Below are positions 8,076 to 16,269 of a DNA stretch of 59,773 bases, piece by piece. The notes under the pieces were generated by a model. That model saw only the letters and a program-made list of their open reading frames with translations. It ran no database searches and was not told the DNA's origin. Made by a program: the position numbers and the translations under genes. Source of the DNA: UBA668 sp043740085 (lineage in GTDB: Bacteria; Actinomycetota; Acidimicrobiia; Acidimicrobiales; Ilumatobacteraceae); the NCBI GenBank assembly GCA_043740085.1, contig JAYUCY010000026.1:1-59773 (forward strand), given 5' to 3'. Each line of letters starts with the position of its first letter. The stretch's first letter is position 1.

Positions 8076-8803
8076 AGGTCCCCGGCGGTCTCATTGCCCC
8101 CTGGCGTGTCGGCTGCAATGTCGATCGGCGACCGGACTGGCTTTCTATGGTCAGGCACCCAACCAGTGATGACGAACCGAACGCGCTCGGCAATGTTGAC
8201 CGCGTGGTCTCCAATGCGCTCGTAGAAGCGAGCGACCATCGCCAATTGAACGGCAACCTGCATGTCGATGCGACCGGCAGCCTGGCTCTCGAAGATGGCC
8301 TGGACGAACTGCTTCTGTAGCGCATCCAGGTATGCGTCCATGTCGTCCAGCGCCGCCGCCTTCGCCACGTCGTTCTCAACAAATGCGTCGATCGCGGCTG
8401 CGTAAACCTGTTGGGCCTGCTCACCCATCCGGTTGATGATGCCGCGCAACTTCGGGTCCAGGTCGTGGCCATAGATGCGCCGCGCGGCCTTACAGATGTT
8501 GCGCACGAGATCGCCGCTGCGCTCCACTTCGGAAATCATCTTCAGCAGCGCGACAACCTGGCGAAGCTCGGTAGCCACCGGTGCCTGCAGCGCAAGAATG
8601 CGGATGCATTGCTCTTCCAGTTCGACGCAGCGGGCATCAATTTCTTCGTCGCCACGAATGATGTATTCCGCTCCCTCGAGGTCGCCCTCGAGCAGTATCG
8701 CAGTTGCACGCGGGATGAGTTCGACGACGAGCGCAGCCAGTCGGGCGAGCTCGGCGCGTGCACTCTCCAGCTCTTGGTGGTAGCTCTTGCGTAGCTCGTT
8801 CAT
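8072..8803 (-). CDS. phoU: PhoU phosphate-signalling protein
   Basis: 243-aa all-helical protein of two PhoU repeats. It links the Pst transporter to the kinase and keeps the Pho system off when phosphate is plentiful. Diagnostic motifs are SEVERSGDLVRNI (first metal-binding repeat, near residues 92-104) and ARFYERIGDHAVNIAERV (second repeat, near 193-210). The start overlaps the pstB stop (TGATG) and the end overlaps the kinase start by four bases. A charged C-terminal tail of about 25 residues is longer than usual. Confidence 0.95.
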   Translation of the reverse strand: MNELRKSYHQELESARAELARLAALVVELIPRATAILLEGDLEGAEYIIRGDEEIDARCVELEEQCIRILALQAPVATELRQVVALLKMISEVERSGDLVRNICKAARRIYGHDLDPKLRGIINRMGEQAQQVYAAAIDAFVENDVAKAAALDDMDAYLDALQKQFVQAIFESQAAGRIDMQVAVQLAMVARFYERIGDHAVNIAERVRFVITGWVPDHRKPVRSPIDIAADTPGGNETAGDL

Positions 8804-9645
8804 CAGCCGAACCTGCCCGACACATAGGACTCGGTGCGTTCGTCGGCGGGCTTGGAGAAGATGGTGGTGGTCTTGTCGTATTCCACCAACACACCTGTAC
8901 GGCGGTCACTGTTGGGATTGACCTCCGTGGTGAAGAAGGCGGTGCGGTCGCTGACGCGGCCAGCCTGCTGCATGTTGTGGGTGACGATGACGATGGTGAA
9001 GCGACTCTTGATCTCCTGCATCAGGTCCTCAATGCGGGCAGTGGCGATCGGGTCGAGTGCGGAACACGGCTCGTCCATCAAGATCACCTCGGGGCGCACG
9101 GCGATGGCACGGGCGATACACAGGCGCTGCTGCTGGCCGCCCGACAAACCAAGCGCTGAGCTCTTGAGCCGGCTGCTGACTTCGTCCCACAGCGCAGCGT
9201 TGCGCAACGACTCCTCGACGATGTCGTCCAGTTCACTCTTGCTCTTGATCCCGTTGACCCGCGGACCGAAGGCGACATTGTCGTAGATGCTCTTCGGGAA
9301 CGGGTTCGGGCGCTGAAACACCATGCCGATTCGACGCCGCACCTCGGTTGCCGAGACGCCGGGGCCGTAGAGATCCACCCCGTGGTAGAGCACCCTGCCG
9401 CCGACACGAGCCGAGGAAATCACGTCGTTCATGCGGTTGAGGCAGCGCAGCACCGTCGTCTTGCCGCAACCGGACGGGCCGATGAACGCGGTGATTTCGT
9501 TCTTGGCAATACGCAGGCTCACGTCGCGCACGGCGCAGAACGAGCCGTAGTGCACCTCAAGTTGCTGCAGATCGAAGACCATCCTGGGCGGCACCGTCTC
9601 GGGCGAGACCACCGCGGTCAATGTCTCGTTGGCGTCGAGCGCCAT
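8803..9645 (-). CDS. pstB: Phosphate ABC transporter ATPase
   Basis: 280-aa ATPase that powers phosphate import through PstCA. Walker A is GPSGCGKTT (about 56-64), followed by the Q loop MVFQRPNPFPKSIYDNV, signature LSGGQQQR, Walker B VILMDEPCSALD and the switch His in IVTHNM. The ATG at 9645 is chosen because AGGAGG lies five bases upstream; in-frame starts farther up lie in pstA. The first 20 residues precede the conserved fold. It ends on the phoU start. Confidence 0.96.
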   Translation of the reverse strand: MALDANETLTAVVSPETVPPRMVFDLQQLEVHYGSFCAVRDVSLRIAKNEITAFIGPSGCGKTTVLRCLNRMNDVISSARVGGRVLYHGVDLYGPGVSATEVRRRIGMVFQRPNPFPKSIYDNVAFGPRVNGIKSKSELDDIVEESLRNAALWDEVSSRLKSSALGLSGGQQQRLCIARAIAVRPEVILMDEPCSALDPIATARIEDLMQEIKSRFTIVIVTHNMQQAGRVSDRTAFFTTEVNPNSDRRTGVLVEYDKTTTIFSKPADERTESYVSGRFG

Positions 9646-9650
9646 GGTGT

Positions 9651-9656
9651 CCTCCT
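9651..9656 (-). promoter_or_regulatory. Strong Shine-Dalgarno AGGAGG of pstB
   Basis: Perfect AGGAGG five bases before the pstB ATG in the 38-bp pstA-pstB gap. Most genes at operon heads here lack such a site, so this marks an internal operon gene and fixes the start. Confidence 0.8.
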
Positions 9657-9683
9657 GATTGAGGGAAGTGGTCTGCGAGGTAT

Positions 9684-10601
9684 TCATCTTCGCCGCTTTT
9701 GGTACGACGCGGTGACGAGCCGAGCAATGACAGTGAAGAGGAAGGTGATAGCCACGAGGGTGAACGCGGCGCCCCACCCTCGCTCCTGCGGCCCGTGCAG
9801 TGTCTCGCTGGCGTTCTTGAAAATTTGGTACGAGAGCGTGGTATTGGGCCCATCGAACAGGTTGGTGTTCATCTTGGTAACAAACCCGATGGTGAAGAGC
9901 AGCGGTGCGGTTTCACCGGCGGCTCGGGCAATGGCCAGCAGGCAACCGCTGACCACACCGGGAAGTGCCGAGGGCAGCACGATGGTGAGGATGGTGCGAC
10001 CCTTGCGAGTACCGAGCGCGTAGCTGGCCTCGCGCAGGTGGGCGGGCACCAGCCGCAACATCTCCTCCGTAGAGCGGATAACGACCGGCAGCATCAAACA
10101 TGCAAGCGCCAGTGAGCCGCCGACACCCGCGAGACCAAAGTTGATGGTGAAAACGACGTACACGAACAAGCCCATCACGATGGACGGCACGCCTGTCATG
10201 ACGTTGGTCAGGAAACGAACAACGCGGGCGGTGCGTGACTGACCGCCGTACTCGTGCAGGTAGACGGCCCCCAGAATGCCCAGAGGAATCGCGAGTAGTG
10301 AGGCGAACAGCGTGATCAGGAGCGTGCCCACGATCGCAGGCCCCATGCCAGAACCAACCGCCCGACGACGCACCGGAATCTCGCTGGTGAACCAGTCGGG
10401 GAAATCGCGGAACACGATGCCAGCGCCACGCGACACGACGGTGCCGATCACGGCTACCAGCGGCACCAGGATCACGAGGAAGGCGACGAACATCAGCCCG
10501 ACCATCAGATGGCTCTTCGCGTTGCGCCAATTGCGACGCGTCTGTAGGTCACCGATGGTGAGGGGTGCCTCGGTCGAGCGCTCGGCGAGCGCGGAATTCA
10601 T
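9684..10601 (-). CDS. pstA: Phosphate ABC transporter permease PstA
   Basis: 305-aa inner-membrane permease with six predicted helices, first at about 33-55 (MVGLMFVAFLVILVPLVAV). The ATPase-coupling loop EEMLRLVPAHLREASYALG followed by the LPSALPGVVSG segment (about 180-215) is the PstA EAA-type motif. With PstC it forms the channel for phosphate delivered by PstS. The start overlaps the pstC stop by four bases (ATGA). Confidence 0.95.
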   Translation of the reverse strand: MNSALAERSTEAPLTIGDLQTRRNWRNAKSHLMVGLMFVAFLVILVPLVAVIGTVVSRGAGIVFRDFPDWFTSEIPVRRRAVGSGMGPAIVGTLLITLFASLLAIPLGILGAVYLHEYGGQSRTARVVRFLTNVMTGVPSIVMGLFVYVVFTINFGLAGVGGSLALACLMLPVVIRSTEEMLRLVPAHLREASYALGTRKGRTILTIVLPSALPGVVSGCLLAIARAAGETAPLLFTIGFVTKMNTNLFDGPNTTLSYQIFKNASETLHGPQERGWGAAFTLVAITFLFTVIARLVTASYQKRRR

Positions 10602-11572
10602 GCGCCCCTCGACTTCTTCATCGATCGGTTGACAACAGAAGTGGCGATCACGTTCACGATGATGGTCATCACAAACAGGGTCATCGCCATCGCGATGAGG
10701 GCCGACTTCTTCAGCGAGTCAGCTTCACCCCATTCGGAGGTGATGACTGCTGGCATCGCGTTGCCGGGGGCCAGTGCGTTCAGTGTGATCTGGCCGGTCG
10801 CACTACCGATCACGAGTGCAACCGCGATGGTCTCGCCCATCGCCCTACCGAGGCCGAGCATGACTGCGCCGACAAGGCCGCCCTTGGAGTGAGGGAGTAC
10901 GGAGCCTCGAATCATCTCCCAGCGAGTGGCACCCAGCGCAAGCGCCGCTTCCTTTTCGAACGATGGTGTCGTATCGATCACCTCTCGGGCAAGCGACACC
11001 ACGATCGGCGTGATCATCACTGCCAGGATGATGCCTGCGGTGAAGAACGAGCGGCCCTGCGGATTGTCGCCAAAAAACGTGCCCAGTACCGGCACCCCGT
11101 CAAAGGTGTGCGACAACCAGCCGTAGAAGCCTCTGATGTTCCTCGACAGCACCAGCACACCCCAGAGGCCGAACACAACCGATGGCACGACGGCCAGCAG
11201 GTCGATCACATAGGTCATTGCCTTCTTCAGCCACGTGGGCGCAACCTGCGTGATGTAGAGCGCGATTCCGAGACTCAACGGCACTGCCATACACAGGGCG
11301 ATGAACGCTGTGAAGACGGTACCCCAGATATACGACAGGATTCCGTAGGACTCACCCGGAGGGTTCCACCGTTTGCTGGTGAAGAAGTCGAGCCCCATGT
11401 GTGACAACGCATCGGTGCTGCGGCTGACCATCGTGTAGGTGATCAGCCCAAGAATCACCAGCACCATGCCACCGGCGAGATAGCTGGTGCCGCGGAAGGC
11501 GCGGTCGGCGTTGCCGCCCGAACCGCGCAGGTCCGGCGTGCTGTCCAGGGAGTGTGTCGAGAGGTCAGTCAT
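10598..11572 (-). CDS. pstC: Phosphate ABC transporter permease PstC
   Basis: 324-aa permease partner of PstA. A polar N-terminal tail of about 30 residues precedes six membrane helices (first at about 32-50). The coupling loop is EKEAALALGATRWEMIRG with PHSKGGLVGAVMLG after it; AMGETIAVALVIG is the conserved transmembrane pore segment. An 86-bp gap with a long perfect stem-loop separates it from pstS. Confidence 0.95.
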   Translation of the reverse strand: MTDLSTHSLDSTPDLRGSGGNADRAFRGTSYLAGGMVLVILGLITYTMVSRSTDALSHMGLDFFTSKRWNPPGESYGILSYIWGTVFTAFIALCMAVPLSLGIALYITQVAPTWLKKAMTYVIDLLAVVPSVVFGLWGVLVLSRNIRGFYGWLSHTFDGVPVLGTFFGDNPQGRSFFTAGIILAVMITPIVVSLAREVIDTTPSFEKEAALALGATRWEMIRGSVLPHSKGGLVGAVMLGLGRAMGETIAVALVIGSATGQITLNALAPGNAMPAVITSEWGEADSLKKSALIAMAMTLFVMTIIVNVIATSVVNRSMKKSRGA

Positions 11573-11598
11573 CGGATCATCGGCCCATGCAGAACAGT

Positions 11599-11643
11599 AC
11601 AGGACGTGTGGTCGGCCCCAAGAAAGCCGATCACACGTCCTGT
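11599..11643. terminator. Long stem-loop between pstS and pstC
   Basis: Left arm ACAGGACGTGTGGTCGGC and right arm GCCGATCACACGTCCTGT pair over 18 positions with one G-T wobble, around the loop CCCCAAGAAA. On the pstS strand no T-run follows. It is better read as a partial terminator or mRNA-stabilising hairpin that leaves more pstS than pstCAB message, a common device for binding-protein genes. Confidence 0.8.
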
Positions 11644-11658
11644 CCTTTTAGGGGAGAT

Positions 11659-12813
11659 TCAGCCGATCTTGAACATGTCGAGTTGGGCGATGGCCTTCGC
11701 TGCCAGTTCTGCGGGCAGCGGTGCGTAGTTGACGTCCGCTGCCAGATCCTGACCATCGGTGAGGATGTAGTCGATGAACGCCTTCAAGGCGTCGGCCTTG
11801 GCGGCGTCGGGCTGCACCTTGTAAGCGATGATCCAGGTCTGGGCGGTGATCGGGTAGGCATCGGCACCTTCAGCCCAAATGGCGCTGTAGGTCAGGTTGT
11901 CCTTGATCTCTGCGCCCTCGGCTGCGGCGGAAGCACCTTCCAGCGTCGGCTGAATGAACTCGCCGGCCTTGTTCTGGACGGAAGCGAACGTCAGACCAGC
12001 GTCAGTTGCATCCGAAAGATCTACGTAGCCGACGGCGCCATCAGTCGAACTGATGACCTGAGCAACCCCACTATTGCCTTCGCCGGCCTGGGTGTCGGCG
12101 GGCCACTCGATGGTCGAGTCGGTACCCAACGTCCAGATGCCGCCGGCGTCGGTGCCAACCGACTTTTCCAGGAATTTGGTGAAGTTGCCGGTGGTGCCGC
12201 TGCTATCGCTGCGGTGCACGACCGTGATGTCGAGGTCGGGCAACGTTGCGTCGGGGTTCTCAGCGGCAATGGCCGGGTCATTCCAGTTGGTGATCGTGCG
12301 CTGAAAGATGTTCGCGATGGTCGCCGGGCTCAGCGCCAGGGTGTCGACACCGCTGACATTGAAGCTGATGGTGATGGGGGCAACGACGGTCGGAAAGTAG
12401 AGCACTTCGCCGCCCTTGAAGCCCGCGATGTCGTCGTCCTTGATGACGCCATCGGTGCCGGCCCAGTCGACGAGCTGGTCGGCCAGGTCCTGACGACCCT
12501 TGCCCGAGCCACCGCCGCCGTAGTTGATCGTGACGCCGCTGTTGGCGTCGGTGAAGGAGGCGATGACCTCCTCATAGAACGCCTGCGGGAACGTGGCGCC
12601 GGAAGCGTTGAGCTCGGCCTCCAGGTCGGCACGAACCATGGTCGTATCGGCGGCAACAGTGGTGTCCGCCGCGACTGTCGTGTCGCCGCCCGCTGCGATC
12701 GTGCTGACGGGTGCGTCGGTGGTAGAGGACTTATCGTCGCTGCCACATGCGGTGGCGAGCAACGAGAAGGAAGCGATGCCAGCGAGTACGAATCGCCGAT
12801 TGGTGTTGTTCAC
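11659..12813 (-). CDS. pstS: Phosphate-binding lipoprotein
   Basis: 384-aa substrate-binding protein that captures phosphate outside the membrane for PstCAB. Signal region: basic NNTNRR, hydrophobic core, then LLATAC at about residues 16-21, giving an N-terminal lipid anchor. A Thr/Asp-rich linker follows. The binding fold shows ATFPQAFYEE near the start, the phosphate loop GGGGSGKGRQDL, and HRSDSSGTTGNFTKFL, the second phosphate-contact segment. The GTG at 12813 is chosen because AGGAGA lies seven bases upstream and the signal peptide begins there. It heads the pst operon below a PHO box. Confidence 0.95.
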   Translation of the reverse strand: MNNTNRRFVLAGIASFSLLATACGSDDKSSTTDAPVSTIAAGGDTTVAADTTVAADTTMVRADLEAELNASGATFPQAFYEEVIASFTDANSGVTINYGGGGSGKGRQDLADQLVDWAGTDGVIKDDDIAGFKGGEVLYFPTVVAPITISFNVSGVDTLALSPATIANIFQRTITNWNDPAIAAENPDATLPDLDITVVHRSDSSGTTGNFTKFLEKSVGTDAGGIWTLGTDSTIEWPADTQAGEGNSGVAQVISSTDGAVGYVDLSDATDAGLTFASVQNKAGEFIQPTLEGASAAAEGAEIKDNLTYSAIWAEGADAYPITAQTWIIAYKVQPDAAKADALKAFIDYILTDGQDLAADVNYAPLPAELAAKAIAQLDMFKIG

Positions 12814-12850
12814 GTGATGTTCTCCTGTGATGGGGGTATCGACCACCTGA

Positions 12851-12856
12851 ACCGTA
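12851..12856 (-). promoter_or_regulatory. Candidate pstS -10 hexamer TACGGT
   Basis: It lies 37 bases before the pstS GTG, leaving room for a short leader with the Shine-Dalgarno AGGAGA, and 32 bases downstream of the PHO-box repeat. Confidence 0.35.
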
Positions 12857-12888
12857 AAGAACCCAGGTGACGCGCTCGCCTTGAGTGA

Positions 12889-12905
12889 GTGAACAAGAGG
12901 TGAAC
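12889..12905 (-). promoter_or_regulatory. PHO box upstream of pstS
   Basis: On the coding strand GTTCAC occurs twice with an 11-base period (GTTCACCTCTTGTTCAC). Eleven-base direct repeats with a GTTCA core are the known site of actinobacterial PhoP/RegX3-type regulators. A matching pair precedes ppk1. Confidence 0.75.
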
Positions 12906-12926
12906 AGGACACCAACGCCGTGCGAA

Positions 12927-14969
12927 TCAGGCCTTCTGGCGGTCGTTGACCCACTGATTGAACCGCGCTTGCGCATCGCCGTCAGCAAAGTCGCTGGGGC
13001 CGAGGCGGTGCCAGAGACCCTCCTCATCCAGCTCGTGGCACACGATGTCGTCCGCCAAATCAAACTCGAAAACTTGGTCCAGCCAGTCGCGATGCTTTGG
13101 GTGCGTCACCGGTACCAGCACCTCGACACGGCCGTCGAGGTTGCGCCCCATCCAGTCAGCGCTGCCGATCAGGAACAGCGGGCTGTCACCTTCGCCGTGT
13201 TCAAAGCGAACGACGCGCGAATGCTCGAGGTAACGACCAAGGATGCTGCGCACCCGGATGGTCTCGCTCATCCCCGGTACGCCCGGGCGCAGGCAGCACA
13301 AGCCGCGCACGAGCAGATCGATCTGCACACCAGCCTCGCTGGCCCGGTACAGCGCATCGATCATCTCTGGGTCGGCGATGGAGTTCATCTTGGCCGTGAT
13401 GCGGCCTTCAATGCCGAATGACATCTCGTGGTCGATGAGGTCAATCAGCTGGTTGCGCATGTCGCGCGGCGCCACGACCAACGATTGGAACTCCACCGCA
13501 CGGCTGTAGCCGGTGAGGTGATTGAACAGCTGCGTGACGTCGGAGCCGACCGCCGGATCGCAGGTGAGGAAGCCGACATCCTCATACAGTCGTGCCGTCT
13601 TGGAGTTGTAATTGCCGGTACCGATGTGACAGTAGCGGCGCAGGCCGTCGTCGTCCTGGCGCACCACCAGTGTGGTCTTGGCGTGCGTCTTCAAGCCCAC
13701 CAGGCCATACACGACGTGCACGCCCGCACGTTCCAGGGCCTTTGCCCAGCCAACGTTGGTGGCCTCGTCGAATCGCGCCTTCAGCTCTACCAGCACCGCC
13801 ACCTGCACACCCCGCTCGGCAGCGCGCATCAGGTTGCGCGCAATCGGGCTATCGCCGCCCGCGCGGTACAGCGTCATCTTGATGCTCTGCACCCGCGGGT
13901 CGTCGGCAGCCTGGGCGATGAAGTTCTCGACGCTGCTCGCGAAGCTCTCGTACGGGTGGTGCACCATCAGCGCCCGCTCGCGGATCACCGAGAAGATGCT
14001 GCGGTCTTGGGATTCGGCGCGCAGAATACGGCCGGCGGTGACCGGCGGCCACGCAGTGTCTTTCAGCTCGGGCATGTCCAGCGCGTGCAGCTGGAACATG
14101 CACGTCAGGTCCAGCGGGTTGCGGTGCAGCGTGACGTCAGCCATCTCGAGGTCGAGCTCGCGCACCAGCAGCTCCAGCATCTCCTCACTGATGCCCTGCT
14201 GCACCTCCAACCGAACGGCGCGCCCGAAGCGACGACGCCGCAGCTCCATCTCCACCTTCGCCAGGAGGTCGTCGGCCTCCTCCTCTTCGAGGGTGAGGTC
14301 GGCGTTGCGAGTAACACGGAAGACGGCGTGCTCTTCCACCACCATGCCGACGAACATCGTGTGCATCTGGGCGGCGATGATTTGCTCGACCGGTACGAAC
14401 CGCTTGCCATCGGGCAGCGCCACCAGCCGCGGGAAAACACTGGGCACCTTCACGCGTGCGAAGCGGCGCTCGCCGGTATCGGGGTCGCTGATCATCGCGG
14501 CGAGGCTGAGCGCCAGGTTGGAGATGTAAGGAAACGGGTGCGCAGGATCGACCGCCAGCGGCGTCAGCACGGGGAACATTCGCTGCTCGAACGCTTCGAT
14601 GAGCGGCCGGTGATTCGCGGCGTCGAGCGACGCCCAATCGACCAGCTGCACGCCATGCTGCGCCAGCTCCGCGAGCAGATGGTCCAGCACCCGCTCCTGA
14701 TCGACCACGAAGCGGTCGGCCGTGGTTGCGATCTCTGTGAGCTGCGCCTGCGGCGACGAGCCGTCGTACGCCGGCTGGGTGACGCCAGCGGCCACCTGAT
14801 CCTTGAGCGCGGCGACGCGCACCTGGAAGAACTCGTCGAGATTCGCCGAGCAGATGGCGCAGAACTTCAGCCGCTCGAGCAGCGGCACACCCATCTCTTC
14901 AGCAAGCGAGAGGACGCGCCTGTTGAAGGCAAGCCAGCTCAGTTCACGATTCAGCAGGCGTTGCGACAT
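12927..14969 (-). CDS. ppk1: Polyphosphate kinase 1
   Basis: 680-aa enzyme that reversibly transfers the gamma phosphate of ATP onto a growing polyphosphate chain, storing phosphate. Full length for the family: N domain (about 1-105, starting LNRELSWLAFNRRVL), head domain, and two catalytic phospholipase-D-like domains. The autophosphorylated His is His429 in LVGLKTHAKTTLVV, and RYCHIGTGNYN follows. Arg/Lys residues of the ATP site lie in SIKMTLYRAG. It sits just upstream of pstS on the same strand, with its own leaderless promoter and PHO box, so storage and uptake should be induced together. Confidence 0.96.
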   Translation of the reverse strand: MSQRLLNRELSWLAFNRRVLSLAEEMGVPLLERLKFCAICSANLDEFFQVRVAALKDQVAAGVTQPAYDGSSPQAQLTEIATTADRFVVDQERVLDHLLAELAQHGVQLVDWASLDAANHRPLIEAFEQRMFPVLTPLAVDPAHPFPYISNLALSLAAMISDPDTGERRFARVKVPSVFPRLVALPDGKRFVPVEQIIAAQMHTMFVGMVVEEHAVFRVTRNADLTLEEEEADDLLAKVEMELRRRRFGRAVRLEVQQGISEEMLELLVRELDLEMADVTLHRNPLDLTCMFQLHALDMPELKDTAWPPVTAGRILRAESQDRSIFSVIRERALMVHHPYESFASSVENFIAQAADDPRVQSIKMTLYRAGGDSPIARNLMRAAERGVQVAVLVELKARFDEATNVGWAKALERAGVHVVYGLVGLKTHAKTTLVVRQDDDGLRRYCHIGTGNYNSKTARLYEDVGFLTCDPAVGSDVTQLFNHLTGYSRAVEFQSLVVAPRDMRNQLIDLIDHEMSFGIEGRITAKMNSIADPEMIDALYRASEAGVQIDLLVRGLCCLRPGVPGMSETIRVRSILGRYLEHSRVVRFEHGEGDSPLFLIGSADWMGRNLDGRVEVLVPVTHPKHRDWLDQVFEFDLADDIVCHELDEEGLWHRLGPSDFADGDAQARFNQWVNDRQKA

Positions 14970-14975
14970 ACGACG

Positions 14976-14981
14976 ACCTTA
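14976..14981 (-). promoter_or_regulatory. -10 hexamer TAAGGT of ppk1
   Basis: Six bases before the ppk1 ATG. The PHO box lies 23 bases farther upstream, where an activator covering the -35 region should bind. Confidence 0.55.
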
Positions 14982-15004
14982 CCGACCGCGCCGGGTTTCG
15001 GCGG

Positions 15005-15021
15005 GTGAACAACAAATGAAC
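15005..15021 (-). promoter_or_regulatory. PHO box upstream of ppk1
   Basis: Coding strand GTTCATTTGTTGTTCAC: two GTTCA(C/T) half sites with an 11-base period, the same design as at pstS. It covers about -36 to -52 relative to the ppk1 start codon, which is probably also the transcript start. Confidence 0.75.
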
Positions 15022-15057
15022 GCGTGTCAGCCATCGGGCGAGCGGCCGACGCGACGG

Positions 15058-15318
15058 TCAGCTTTCGATGCCGTTGCCCAGGTCCCATTCCAGCGAGATG
15101 CGCTCGCGCTCCGCGTCGCGCACAATGCGCTCGCGGTTACGGCGGAACTGCGGGTCGTCGCGCGGCAGCAGTACCAGGCGAGCCAGTGCGCGGGCGCGGA
15201 ACTCGTCGATCACAGTGCGGTCGCCATGGTCGAAGTAGATCTCCCAGTGGGGCGACACCGGCCCGAGGTACACGATGCGTGCGTGTGCCCGCGGCGGCTC
15301 GTTAGCGATGTCGGTCAT
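15058..15318 (-). CDS. Small conserved protein of unknown function, 86 aa
   Basis: I do not recognise a named domain. The protein starts MTDIANEPP and has a beta-like opening (ARIVYLGPVSPHWEIYFDHGD), then a basic helical middle (RARALARLVLLPRDDPQFRRNRER) and an acidic end. No membrane segment or cysteines. The ATG at 15318 is chosen because AGGAG precedes it by seven bases; an earlier in-frame ATG adds 33 unlikely residues. It stands alone upstream of ppk1. Confidence 0.65.
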   Translation of the reverse strand: MTDIANEPPRAHARIVYLGPVSPHWEIYFDHGDRTVIDEFRARALARLVLLPRDDPQFRRNRERIVRDAERERISLEWDLGNGIES

Positions 15319-15597
15319 GGTGCTGCTCCTGGCCGGTGTTGAGACTCGCAGCGTGAGCGGCGAGACGGCTCCGGAAGTGTAGCGGCCGCTCTGGCAACCC
15401 CGACTCGCGTCCCGCAACCGGGGCCGAAGTGACTTTTCTGACGAATTGTGCTAAACAATCTCTCGATTTGGGGAACCAAACCGGTTGTTGTGGCGTCTAT
15501 CTCTACAACGGTGGTGCGGCCCTCGGGTCTCTGGGCTTCGTGCGGGCGCACCAACCGAGCCGTGAACCCCCCGTTCGCGGTGTACAAGGAGACGCGC
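15319..15597. other. Intergenic region between divergent genes
   Basis: No gene is visible. It holds the divergent promoters of the 86-aa protein and the first whiB. An A/T-rich patch at about 15430-15480 is the likely control region. The Shine-Dalgarno AAGGAG at 15586-15591 fixes the whiB start. Confidence 0.4.
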
Positions 15598-15861
15598 ATG
15601 AACACGAATCTTCCGGTCACCGACAATGACGCCACATCTGTCTGGATGAGCAACGGCAACTGCCGCAACTACCCACCGGCAACCTTCTTCCCCAGCGATG
15701 GCGTTGGGGTCGATCGCGCCCGCAAGATCTGCAATGGCTGCCCAGTTCTGGACACGTGCCTGGAATATGCCTTGGAAAACCGCATCGAGCATGGCGTGTG
15801 GGGTGGCTGCAGCGAACGCGAGCGTCGCCGGATCATCAAGCGCCGCCGCGTCGCCGCATAG
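15598..15861 (+). CDS. WhiB-family iron-sulfur regulator
   Basis: 87-aa actinobacterial redox-responsive transcription factor. Four cysteines bind a [4Fe-4S] cluster: one in NGNCRNYPP, then CNGCPVLDTC. The conserved turn GVWGG is followed by a basic tail, ERERRRIIKRRR, for DNA or sigma contact. The ATG at 15598 has AAGGAG seven bases upstream; a longer reading frame to 15448 adds an unrelated extension. WhiB proteins act with the principal sigma factor; the subtype cannot be told here. A second WhiB gene is only 0.4 kb away on the other strand. Confidence 0.93.
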   Translation: MNTNLPVTDNDATSVWMSNGNCRNYPPATFFPSDGVGVDRARKICNGCPVLDTCLEYALENRIEHGVWGGCSERERRRIIKRRRVAA

Positions 15862-15885
15862 ACAGCCGCAGCGTTCACAACGCAA

Positions 15886-15921
15886 GAGAGCGCCGGCACC
15901 CCGCGGGTGACCGGCGCTCTC
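15886..15921. terminator. Stem-loop after whiB
   Basis: GAGAGCGCCGG and CCGGCGCTCTC form a perfect 11-bp stem with a self-complementary loop (CACCCCGCGGGTG). It lies between two convergent genes and lacks a T-run, so it could serve both directions. Confidence 0.7.
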
Positions 15922-15994
15922 ACGCGTACACGTGTCGCTCAGACAAGAAATTTGACGTTGAGCCGAACCAGGTAGGACGGCCGCTCAGTTTGGT

Positions 15995-16213
15995 TCAGCT
16001 GTCAGCGTCTTCAGCAGCCTTGGCTGATTCCTTGGCCTTGTCAGCTTCCTTGGCCTTGTCAGCTTCCTTCTGGCCGTCGGCCAGGCCGTCCTTGAATTCC
16101 TTTTGTGCCTTGCCAAGGTTCTTTGCAAGCTTCGGTAGCTGCGAGCCACCGAACAACACGAGGACGACGACGAGGATGAGAACGATCTCAGGAGGGTCCA
16201 GGAACAGGAACAT
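15995..16213 (-). CDS. tatA: Sec-independent translocase protein TatA
   Basis: 72-aa Tat component that forms the protein-conducting assembly for folded, twin-arginine proteins. One N-terminal membrane helix (about 8-22) is followed by the hinge FGGSQLPKLAKNLGKA and an amphipathic helix. The Lys/Ala/Asp-rich tail contains a short repeat (ADKAKEADKAKES) from an 18-bp DNA repeat. The glycine pair and the Leu-Pro after it are diagnostic of TatA/E. It is alone; no tatC is nearby. Start ATG with a leaderless promoter. Confidence 0.93.
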   Translation of the reverse strand: MFLFLDPPEIVLILVVVLVLFGGSQLPKLAKNLGKAQKEFKDGLADGQKEADKAKEADKAKESAKAAEDADS

Positions 16214-16220
16214 GTCCGCG

Positions 16221-16226
16221 AGCGTA
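16221..16226 (-). promoter_or_regulatory. -10 hexamer TACGCT of tatA
   Basis: Seven bases before the tatA ATG, with no ribosome site between. Confidence 0.5.
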
Positions 16227-16269
16227 TCACCGCGTCAGGGCCATCCGTTGTCGCCCCTGCGAGGGGACG

